Positions 34,540 through 42,214 of a stretch of DNA of 64,000 bases are shown piece by piece. The position numbers and the translations under genes were made by a program. Source of the stretch: Carbonatibacter sp965199245 (GTDB taxonomy: Bacteria > Pseudomonadota > Alphaproteobacteria > Kiloniellales > Kiloniellaceae); NCBI GenBank assembly GCA_965199245.1, contig CBDAQP010000003.1, forward strand, positions 496,001-560,000, in the 5' to 3' direction. Every line of letters starts with the position of its first letter. Within the stretch, counting starts at the first letter, position 1. The notes beneath the pieces were generated by a model. It was given only the letters and a program-made list of their open reading frames with translations. It searched no databases and had not been told where the DNA came from.

Positions 34540-36793
34540 TTCGATGGAACGCGGGGGCTGTGAGATGCATCTGACCCATGTTCTACCCCGGTTGGATCCA
34601 ACAGAATTTGATGTACGGCTTTTCCTTTTATATGGTCGCGGTGCGCTCGCCGATCATGTCATCCAAAGTGGACTCACCGTTCACGCCCCCATCGTGTCTG
34701 GCAACTTTATCTCCCTTCCTGTTCTCTCCGTTATTTGGAAAATAATCTTTACGAGCTATCTCCTGGCGCGGTTATTGGCGCATTTCGTCGTCTTTCGTCC
34801 CCATATTGTCCATTTTTTCTTGCCCGCAGCTTATCTCATCGGCCTTCCCATCGCAGTCCTAAGCGGCATCAAGGTGCGCGTCATGAGCAGGCGAAGCCTG
34901 AACAATTACCAGCGTAAAAGTATGTTGCTTTCCGCCCTTGCAAAACTGGAAAGAACCTTTCACCAATCTGTTGACTATATTCTTGGCAATTCCAGGGCTG
35001 TTGTCCAACAGTTGATTGACGACGAAGGTGTCCCTGTGAAAAAGGCCAAATTGATCTACAACGGCATCACGCTCCCCCCCCCCAAGGAGGACAAAATGAG
35101 CATTCGGAACCAATGGGGTATCGGCGATCATGATGTCATGATCGTGGTCGTTGCCAACCTTATTGCTTATAAAGGTCATGCTGATTTGATTGAGGCCTTG
35201 GCATTTTTAAAGAGTAAGAAACCCTACAAATGCGTGATGATCGGATACGATTCAGGCATTCAATCCACACTGGAAATGTTGGCGCACAAACGCAATGTCC
35301 GCGATCATATTATTTTCACCGGATCGCGTAACAATGTGACCGATTTTTATCATGCCGCAGACCTCAGCATTCTGTGCTCACACGAAGAAGGTTTTTCCAA
35401 CACAATACTCGAAGCCATGTCTGCAGGGCTGCCCTTGGTCGTAACCAATGTCGGGGGCAACAGCGAAGCCGTCACCGATGAAGAAAATGGATTAGTGGTT
35501 GCACCTCACAATCCGAAAGAACTGGGTAAAGCAATCGACCGCCTCATTAAGTCAGAGACCCTCCGCCATCGTTTCGGAGCCATATCAAAGGATATTATCA
35601 AAAAAAAATTCACCCTGGAGGCATGTGTCTCACAGTATGAAGATTTTTATAAAAAGGTTGCACAAAAATCGCATGGCAAAGCCAACATTCTGCTAAATGA
35701 ACCGATATCCTGTGGAATGAACCGGAGTCCTAAAATTTCTGTTATCTTGCCGGTTTATAATACCGAACGCTACCTGCGCGAAGCGGTTGACAGTATCCTG
35801 ACCCAGACCTTTACAGATTTTGAACTGATCCTCATCAATGACGGCTCCACCGATAGGAGCGGAGACATCTGCCGCGAATATGCCGGACGCGACCCCCGCA
35901 TTGTTCTGATCGACCGTCCCAATGGCGGGCTGGCTTCGGCACTGAACGACGGTATCGCCAAGGCCCGCGCCCCACTCATCGCCCGCATGGACGCCGATGA
36001 TATTGCCATGCCCGAACGGTTCGCCTGCCAGTACGCGCATATGATGGAACACCCACAAATCGCCGTCCTCGGTAGTGCAATCCAATGGATCAATGAAACA
36101 GGGGAAGTAACAACGCTCCGCTCCTTCCCCACTACACCAAGAGAGATCGAAAAAAGCATTGTATTTGCTCACCCCGTCGCTCATCCTGCGGTTATAATGC
36201 AAAAGTCTGCTGTTTTAAAGGCTGGTGGCTACCGTGCGGCCTTTATGCATGCCGAAGACTACGAACTCTGGTTACGAGTCATTGCATTAGGTTATGACAT
36301 CGCCAATCTGCCGCAACCCTTGCTCAATTACCGAATACATAGAGAAATGGTGAGCATCGAGCACCGAAAACAGCAACTGCTGAGCCAATCCTTTGCCGTT
36401 CTTTCCGACCGGACTCGTCAAGCAGGGTACCCCGATCCACTCACGGGAGTGGAGGAACTTCATGGCGGGCTTCTTCAAAAATTCCCGGATCATCTGCGCT
36501 CTGGAATGGAGGCGTTTCTATTCCTTGGAAACCATACTTCTCTGATATGGTCTGTCTTAACTACCGACGAAAAAATCCCGCTTTTTCAGGTCTGGAAAGA
36601 TTATCTGCATCTTGAACCGCAGATCAAAAATGAACCCTGTCTCTGTAAATTTCTCCTGTTCCTCGCACAGGCGAGTGTCCATCAGAAATCTTGGGTTATC
36701 GCCTTGCAGAGCCTGATCGAAGCACTCTACCGAAACCCCAAAACAACTATTCAACTTCTATTATACTGGCTCAGATATAAGCGCAAAGCATGA
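34502..36793 (+). CDS. Two-domain glycosyltransferase, GT4 fused to GT2 type B
   Basis: This is a 763-residue protein. Residues 1 to about 390 form a GT4 enzyme: ITCLISSMERGGCEMHLTHV, then VANLIAYKGHADLIEAL and CSHEEGFSNTILEAMSAGLP. Residues 406-763 form a GT2 enzyme beginning MNRSPKISVILPVYNTERYL, with NDGSTDRSGD and ARMDADDIAMPERF. The GT2 part nearly repeats the gene at 28631, and its first Met (35717) is preceded by a weak TGGA. The fusion therefore looks like a free-standing GT2 gene captured in frame behind GT4, and internal initiation is possible. The two activities could add successive sugars. Confidence 0.83.
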   Translation: MERTRIKITCLISSMERGGCEMHLTHVLPRLDPTEFDVRLFLLYGRGALADHVIQSGLTVHAPIVSGNFISLPVLSVIWKIIFTSYLLARLLAHFVVFRPHIVHFFLPAAYLIGLPIAVLSGIKVRVMSRRSLNNYQRKSMLLSALAKLERTFHQSVDYILGNSRAVVQQLIDDEGVPVKKAKLIYNGITLPPPKEDKMSIRNQWGIGDHDVMIVVVANLIAYKGHADLIEALAFLKSKKPYKCVMIGYDSGIQSTLEMLAHKRNVRDHIIFTGSRNNVTDFYHAADLSILCSHEEGFSNTILEAMSAGLPLVVTNVGGNSEAVTDEENGLVVAPHNPKELGKAIDRLIKSETLRHRFGAISKDIIKKKFTLEACVSQYEDFYKKVAQKSHGKANILLNEPISCGMNRSPKISVILPVYNTERYLREAVDSILTQTFTDFELILINDGSTDRSGDICREYAGRDPRIVLIDRPNGGLASALNDGIAKARAPLIARMDADDIAMPERFACQYAHMMEHPQIAVLGSAIQWINETGEVTTLRSFPTTPREIEKSIVFAHPVAHPAVIMQKSAVLKAGGYRAAFMHAEDYELWLRVIALGYDIANLPQPLLNYRIHREMVSIEHRKQQLLSQSFAVLSDRTRQAGYPDPLTGVEELHGGLLQKFPDHLRSGMEAFLFLGNHTSLIWSVLTTDEKIPLFQVWKDYLHLEPQIKNEPCLCKFLLFLAQASVHQKSWVIALQSLIEALYRNPKTTIQLLLYWLRYKRKA

Positions 36794-36922
36794 AAAATGT
36801 CTGTGGCCTCCTAAAAAAACGGCTTGAAGCGTCCCTTTCTATCTTTGATAATAGCACTGGCTATAAAGTCGCGCAGACCAGCCCATGTGCATGACTTCAA
36901 CCCCAGATATTGGAGATCGACC

Positions 36923-39160
36923 ATGCATTTTAAAAAACGCGTTTCCTTTTTGATTTCGTTATTCTTAGTCATTGCTTTAGCTTGGTTCAATGATCTAGGT
37001 GTCCTGTCCCGCAACCTTCTCACCCTTCCTCTACAAACGGCAATGCTGTGCTTCATTGCAGTTTTTGGCTATACTTTTTTCACATCTTTCAAATTCCAAC
37101 AAGGCGCACAACTAAACGGGTCGAGCTTTGAGCCTAATCTTGCATTCAAAGACCACGCCAGCAACACAATAGCATCACTGACCTCTGGAGGGGCGCACGT
37201 CACTTTCTTCGTTGTTCCGGTGACCTTGGCTCTGTTAGGGATACTCTACCTTTCGACATCAATAGAGTTTTCATATATAGAAGCTGGCGGACAATCCATT
37301 GAACTTAAAATTTTTTCAAAGAATATTTTAAACTTTGGCATCTTGGTACAAACTATCGAACTTATGGTGGTGTCCCTGCTGGTTTCATTGCTTCTCGCCA
37401 TTTTTTCCGGGCGAAATGCTTTTGAACGTCGCCTTAAGGACAAGATTTTTCAACGACAGCGGATTGCAGAGATTTTCAAAGCCACCGGAACTGCCTCCGT
37501 GTCTCAGGGTCTTCACCTGACCATCTACGTGATTATTGGGCTTTCTTTTTTTGATCAACTTCCCGTTTTGTCACTCATCGCCGTCGCCGCTATTGTGAGC
37601 TTTTGCGCCAACCTCCCTCTCAGCATCCACGGATGGGGTGTCAGGGAACTGGCTTCTGTTGCCGTGTTTAACACACTAGGCATCCCGGCAACAGAAAGTC
37701 TGGCCTACTCCATCGCCGTTGGCTTAATCTACACATCAAGTATCTTTCTAACAGATAAAATCGTTGCACTCTATGGGAAAAATCGAGCAGAAAAACCAGG
37801 AGAAAACGGAGAAAAAATCCGGGGCAAAACACAAGACAATAACCTGCAAACAACCCGGTCTCGCCCACTCATAGAAGGAGCCAGCTTTAATCGCTCCATC
37901 GCTCTTTTTTGTGGATTGCTTTGCGCCATCTTTGTATTTTTTCAGTTTTATACCAACATCTCGGGTGGATGGATAACCATCAACCTCGCCGATTCGATTG
38001 CTTTGTTGGGCTTGACAGTTGTGAGCATACAGTTTTTGTTTTTCAAACAGCTTCCCTTTTATCTGACAGGTAAAGTATGGATTTGGCTGGGACTTTGTAT
38101 CTTCGCACTTTTGATCGGTATCATTGTTGGCATAACAGAGTTTGGGATCACACAGTGGGCAATGGTAAATCGCGGTTTTGGTTTTTTTATTATTCTGGGC
38201 TATTTTGCCTGTGGTGCGATGATGAGTGGACAATTTGGTCAACATGGTATCCGGCGATTAGTCGAAGTTTTTGTCATCACCCTTTTTGTTGTTTTCACCG
38301 CCACAGTATTTTATAAGTGGGCCTATGATCCCCCTTCCCGACACTGGACATTCAGTGCTTTTTCTGCAAACAGGAACATCTTTGCGTTTCAGGTCTTAAC
38401 GGTTTTCACCTTGTTCATCGTTTTTCTTCTTCCTCCTCTCTGCAAAAATAAAGGTATTTCGAGAAATAAAATTTTTTCAATAATCGTTGGGATTTTTATT
38501 ATTTACATGACATATAATATAAACTCCCGAACTATGTATTTTTGCGTTATCTCAATTTTTATAATTTGTTTTTTATTTAAAAACAAATATAGAAATATAT
38601 TATTTTTGATATTTTTAATTTCTTTCTCATTATTTGATCCACGGGTAAAATATTATTTGAATACCATCCCAAATGCAGAAGCGGCACACGTTGATGATTC
38701 AGATGAAAATTTAAATTCTCTATTTTCTAAGATTGATAATATTTATAGGCTAAATGCGGGAAAAGATATACTTCGACTTCAAATTATAACTGATGGACTC
38801 AATGCCTGGTCAGAAAATCCTATTTTGGGCGCGGGAATAGGATATGCCGTACAGGAAAAAAAGCCAGTTATTCACTCAACTTGGCTCTGGATCCTCGCGG
38901 AAATGGGGCTTGTGGGTATTTTCTTGATCGGTGTGATTCCCCTCCATGCCCTCGGGGCATTGTGGTACGCTTTTCGTTCAAAGGCAAAACATGGGATCGG
39001 CGGCCTGAGCGCACGACAATCGGGTCTTGTTCTTATTTTATTTGTTTTTATCCTCTTCGGCATGATGCACGATTTGGCTTACCAACGCATTTTTTGGCTT
39101 ATTTTGGGGGCACTTTTGGCACAGCCCCCCAAAAAATGCAGAATCCAAAGATCCTTCTAG
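36923..39160 (+). CDS. Membrane protein: flippase-like N-terminal domain plus O-antigen polymerase/ligase-like C-terminal domain
   Basis: This is a 745-residue integral membrane protein. Residues about 1-290 resemble the UPF0104/LPG-synthase transmembrane family, with LPLSIHGWGVRELASVAVF as its telltale motif. A charged loop rich in K, E and N (near ENGEKIRGKTQDNN) separates them. The C-terminal part resembles the Wzy/WaaL superfamily, with many membrane segments and GAGIGYAVQEKKPVIHSTWL and ILAEMGLVGIF. This pairing would suit polymerisation or ligation of the glycan, but function is inferred. ATG 36923 has GGAG 7 bases upstream; the frame is open further upstream without a good start. Bases about 38440-38800 are very AT-rich. 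Confidence 0.72.
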   Translation: MHFKKRVSFLISLFLVIALAWFNDLGVLSRNLLTLPLQTAMLCFIAVFGYTFFTSFKFQQGAQLNGSSFEPNLAFKDHASNTIASLTSGGAHVTFFVVPVTLALLGILYLSTSIEFSYIEAGGQSIELKIFSKNILNFGILVQTIELMVVSLLVSLLLAIFSGRNAFERRLKDKIFQRQRIAEIFKATGTASVSQGLHLTIYVIIGLSFFDQLPVLSLIAVAAIVSFCANLPLSIHGWGVRELASVAVFNTLGIPATESLAYSIAVGLIYTSSIFLTDKIVALYGKNRAEKPGENGEKIRGKTQDNNLQTTRSRPLIEGASFNRSIALFCGLLCAIFVFFQFYTNISGGWITINLADSIALLGLTVVSIQFLFFKQLPFYLTGKVWIWLGLCIFALLIGIIVGITEFGITQWAMVNRGFGFFIILGYFACGAMMSGQFGQHGIRRLVEVFVITLFVVFTATVFYKWAYDPPSRHWTFSAFSANRNIFAFQVLTVFTLFIVFLLPPLCKNKGISRNKIFSIIVGIFIIYMTYNINSRTMYFCVISIFIICFLFKNKYRNILFLIFLISFSLFDPRVKYYLNTIPNAEAAHVDDSDENLNSLFSKIDNIYRLNAGKDILRLQIITDGLNAWSENPILGAGIGYAVQEKKPVIHSTWLWILAEMGLVGIFLIGVIPLHALGALWYAFRSKAKHGIGGLSARQSGLVLILFVFILFGMMHDLAYQRIFWLILGALLAQPPKKCRIQRSF

Positions 39161-39181
39161 CTATCAGAAATTCTGGGTTGC

Positions 39182-40105
39182 ATGAACAACGCCTTGTGCA
39201 AAAAACCGATTGTCACCATTGCCCTCAATGGGGGTTTGGGGAATCAGCTGTTCCAGTATGCCGCCGCTCTCGGGCTGGCTGTGCAACAGGGCAGGAACCT
39301 GAAAATCGATTTGTCCCTTTTCCCCCACCACAAAGACCGCCCTTATCAGCTGAACCGCCTCAAGGTTCCACAGCACTTTTATAAAGACCCGCCTCTGTCC
39401 GCGCCCATGGCCCCCATGTTCATGACACGCCTCCTACGCACCCGCATCATTGGCAAAATAAAACGACACACGAAACAACCTCGCAGTCTCTACTGCGAAC
39501 CGCATTTCCATTTTGACCCTGCATTTTTTAACCTCCCGGGCGCGGAAGTCCGGCTGGCAGGATATTTTCAAAGTCCGCGCTATTTCGTCGGGGTTGAAGC
39601 TCTGCTCCGTGAGCGGTTTCAGCTCCAGGCTCCCTTCACCCCCACAGCTTCCGCCTGGGCGGCGAAGATTGCACAATCCCCCTGCGCTGTATCCGTGCAT
39701 CTGCGGCGTGGAGACTACTTAAAACCGCAACACTCCACGACACATAACCTGCTGGATCGGGGCTATTATGACCGGGCGATGACCCTGATCAAGGATCTGG
39801 TCGGGGACGGGGCCGAGTTTTTTTTCTTTTCTGACGCCCCGGATTTTGTCGCAGACACCTTTGCCAACCTGCCCCGCGTTCATATCGTGCGCTCCGAACC
39901 CACCGCCCCATGGGAAGACCTGTTCCTCATGAGACAATGTCGGCACAACATTATCGCCAATAGCAGCTATTCCTGGTGGGGAGCCTGGCTGAACGAGACA
40001 GTGGACAAACGCATCATCGCCCCCGCACAATGGTTCACTTCCGACTACCTGGCCACTTGCAACGTCGTTGACCTCTACCCTGAGGATTGGATCTTATTAA
40101 AATGA
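39182..40105 (+). CDS. GT11 alpha-1,2-fucosyltransferase, copy 2
   Basis: The 307-residue protein is nearly identical to the gene at 26343 after its first ten codons. It has GGLGNQLFQYAAALGLA, VSVHLRRGDYL and NSSYSWWGAWLN. Visible changes include RLAGYF for LMAGCF near residue 122. It starts 21 bases after the polymerase-like gene, with no clear ribosome site of its own, so it may depend on upstream translation. It is intact and could be redundant or differ subtly in acceptor. Confidence 0.87.
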   Translation: MNNALCKKPIVTIALNGGLGNQLFQYAAALGLAVQQGRNLKIDLSLFPHHKDRPYQLNRLKVPQHFYKDPPLSAPMAPMFMTRLLRTRIIGKIKRHTKQPRSLYCEPHFHFDPAFFNLPGAEVRLAGYFQSPRYFVGVEALLRERFQLQAPFTPTASAWAAKIAQSPCAVSVHLRRGDYLKPQHSTTHNLLDRGYYDRAMTLIKDLVGDGAEFFFFSDAPDFVADTFANLPRVHIVRSEPTAPWEDLFLMRQCRHNIIANSSYSWWGAWLNETVDKRIIAPAQWFTSDYLATCNVVDLYPEDWILLK

Positions 40106-40650
40106 GTAAAAACCCTGCACTTTCTGTTATCCCGTCCATCTATACAGCCCCAAAAACAACCTTCATCTTTTGGAGAATATAAACACCATGATCAAAGCCG
40201 CTTTTGTGAGTGCTCACGATGCACATCCCTGGCAGCGTCAGCTCCCCGAAAGACAAAACTGTTTTGATGGTGTTGAATTTTTCATCCCGCCCGGGGAAGC
40301 GGATATCATTTTCATTCACGATGATCTCAAGCCAGGAGCCTGCATTGACCTCAACAAACATATCCCCAAAATCTGCATTGTTTCGGAGCCTCCCGATTTC
40401 GTAAAGATTTACAATCGCTATAATGTGACCTTTCTGTCACAATTTGACCATGTCCTCGCCTTTAACCGCACGACATCACACCCCAACCTCATACTGGGAC
40501 AGACAGGTCTTCCCTGGTTTGTGGGGAGCATGTCTATAAGTAAACAAGGAGGCGTAACATTTTTTGACCGCCCTCTCTCGTTCGATGATTTTAAAACGCA
40601 CAACCCGCAGAAAACAAAACTGGTTTCTGTTGTCTCATCAAACAAAACTG
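39210..40650 (+). repeat. 1441-bp GT11-GT10 cassette, copy 2
   Basis: This is the partner of 26383-27823 at a constant offset of 12827. The right junction follows AACAAAACTG, where GT10 homology stops and GT2 type A sequence (GCGAAAAATACCTTGCCG) begins. The near-identity indicates a recent duplication or ongoing gene conversion. Confidence 0.92.
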
Positions 40651-41101
40651 CGAAAAATACCTTGCCGAAACACTCATATCTGTTCAAAAACAAACCCTTC
40701 TCCCGGCACGCATTATCGTTGTCAATGATGGCTCAACCGACAAGACAGCAGAGACCATCGCATCATTCAGCCAGTCCGCCCCCCCCCTCCACTTGCCTCA
40801 GAACAGAGGGCCATCAGCCGCCCGAAATGCCGTCATAGAAACGTCATCCGCCCCCTTTGTCGCGTTTTCGGATGCAGACAATATCTGGTTGCCGGAAAAA
40901 CTTGAAACCCAGGTCAAGGTCTTTCAACAAGGCGGGCCTGAGACGGGCTTTGTCCATTCTTCCTATTTTTCCATCAATGCGGTCAGAAACATCATCACAT
41001 ATGCCAATGCGATACGGCCTGTAAAGTGCAACAACGTCTTTCGTCCCTTGTTCAGGAACAATTGCATCCAGCCTTCTTGTCCACCGCACTGTCCTGGATA
41101 G
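40188..41101 (+). pseudogene. Truncated GT10 joined to truncated GT2 type A
   Basis: The first 154 codons equal the GT10 gene at 27361, up to VVSSNKT. At 40650 the sequence switches to the GT2 type A gene from its EKYLAETL segment, but in another frame, so translation runs into missense and stops at 40838. The GT2 part is itself damaged: a gap after FSQSA, SDADNIWLP in place of LDADDIWLP, and divergence after SINAV. It ends at 41101, where an IS1595-type remnant begins. Neither half can be functional. It records a deletion between repeated glycosyltransferase cassettes. Confidence 0.88.
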
Positions 41102-41400
41102 CTATGTTAGATTTTGTTTAGCCCATTGTTTGAGTTGTTTTAATTGTGTTTTTGGTTTGGGGTTGTTAAAATGCCACTCACATTCTCTTAAAAAATAGCC
41201 CAAAATGCTCTTTTGGGACACCATTAAATTTTCGCATGTGACGTTTGGCTTGGTTCCAAAAGTTCTCTATCCCGTTGATGTGGTTATACTTGCAGGCAGA
41301 CAGTTTTGAATGGTTAATCCGATAGTGCTTGAAATCACTGACATCGAGGACATTTTAGCCCCACCAAACGCTCCTGTTTAGACCAGCTTGATATACTCTG
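41102..41400 (-). mobile_element. IS1595-like transposase remnant (3' end)
   Basis: Reading leftward, the C-terminal part of an ISXO2/IS1595-type transposase is visible: DFKHYRINHSKLSACKYNHI, NGIENFWNQAKRHMRKFNGV and PKEHFG. One frameshift in a T-run near 41200 follows, then ECEWHFNNPKPKTQLKQLKQ and a stop at 41102-41104. An in-frame stop precedes NVLDVSDF, and the N-terminal domains are absent. I did not identify terminal inverted repeats. It abuts the broken GT2 fragment. Confidence 0.75.
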
Positions 41401-41416
41401 CCTCATACCATCCTCT

Positions 41417-41436
41417 ATAACACAAAAACGTGTTAT
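41417..41436 (-). terminator. Hairpin downstream of rplT
   Basis: A perfect 7-bp stem (ATAACAC with GTGTTAT) and 6-base loop lie 15 bases past the rplT stop. No T-run follows on the minus strand, so termination activity is uncertain. Confidence 0.35.
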
Positions 41437-41451
41437 CCAGGACATCCCCTT

Positions 41452-41811
41452 TTATTTTTCCAGTGCGCTTTTCGCTTGTACGACAACCGCCGTGAAGGAC
41501 TGGGGTTCACGGGCCGCAAGATCAGCGAGGATTTTACGGTCGAGGTTGATTGCGGCCTTTTTCACGCCATTCATAAATTGGGAATAAGTCAAGCCATGCT
41601 GACGTGCGCCTGCATTGATCCGCTGAATCCACAAAGCGCGAAAAGTGCGTTTTTTGACACGGCGGTCGCGGTAGGCGTACTGCCAACCCTTTTCAAGGCG
41701 TTGTACCGCAACGCGAAAAACATTTTTACCCCGGCCGCGATAGCCACGGGCCAGCTTGATGATTTTTCTGTGACGTGCATGCGCCGTCACACCACGTTTT
41801 ACACGAGCCAT
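41452..41811 (-). CDS. rplT: Ribosomal protein bL20
   Basis: The 119-residue basic protein starts MARVKRGVTAHARHRKII, with KLARGYRGRGKNVFRVAVQR and KGWQYAYRDRRVKKR, and has the usual length. It binds 23S rRNA early in large-subunit assembly. It lies 28 bases after rpmI, the standard order. The pheS-pheT genes that usually follow are missing; an IS1595 remnant and broken glycosyltransferases lie there instead. Confidence 0.97.
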   Translation of the reverse strand: MARVKRGVTAHARHRKIIKLARGYRGRGKNVFRVAVQRLEKGWQYAYRDRRVKKRTFRALWIQRINAGARQHGLTYSQFMNGVKKAAINLDRKILADLAAREPQSFTAVVVQAKSALEK

Positions 41812-41839
41812 TTTTCAGTGCTTTCCTTTATAAAAATGT

Positions 41840-42040
41840 CTAACCATTGACTAGGAAATTGCGCCGGACAATACGCGCATCCGCATCACAGAGAGTCGTT
41901 GTTCCACGGGCAGAACGGATCATGTCCTGTGGACGTTTGCGCATACCATGGCGTTTGCCCGCCTGTGCACACCTGACCTTTCCGGATCCGGTCAAACTGA
42001 AGCGTTTTTTCGCACCGGATTTTGTTTTCAATTTGGGCAT
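41840..42040 (-). CDS. rpmI: Ribosomal protein bL35
   Basis: The 66-residue protein starts MPKLKTKSGAKKRFSLTGSG and continues KVRCAQAGKRHGMRKR and RNFLVNG, a complete bL35. ATG 42040 is chosen because the family starts MPKLKT; a longer open frame upstream has no such support. It forms an rpmI-rplT unit on the minus strand within the glycan locus. infC, normally upstream, is absent; asnB starts divergently at 42215. Confidence 0.96.
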   Translation of the reverse strand: MPKLKTKSGAKKRFSLTGSGKVRCAQAGKRHGMRKRPQDMIRSARGTTTLCDADARIVRRNFLVNG

Positions 42041-42214
42041 TTTTTTGTTCCTTATCAACATGATATTGCGTTGCGGCGACGGGGCATACCCTCTGGCCCA
42101 AGCCACCTTCCACGCCCGTTGGGGCAAGGTCTTATAAACCCGGCCCGTCAGGATTGCAAGACCTGATAGATTTCTTTACAGTTCACGTTTCTTTGACACG
42201 AAGAGTTTTGATCC

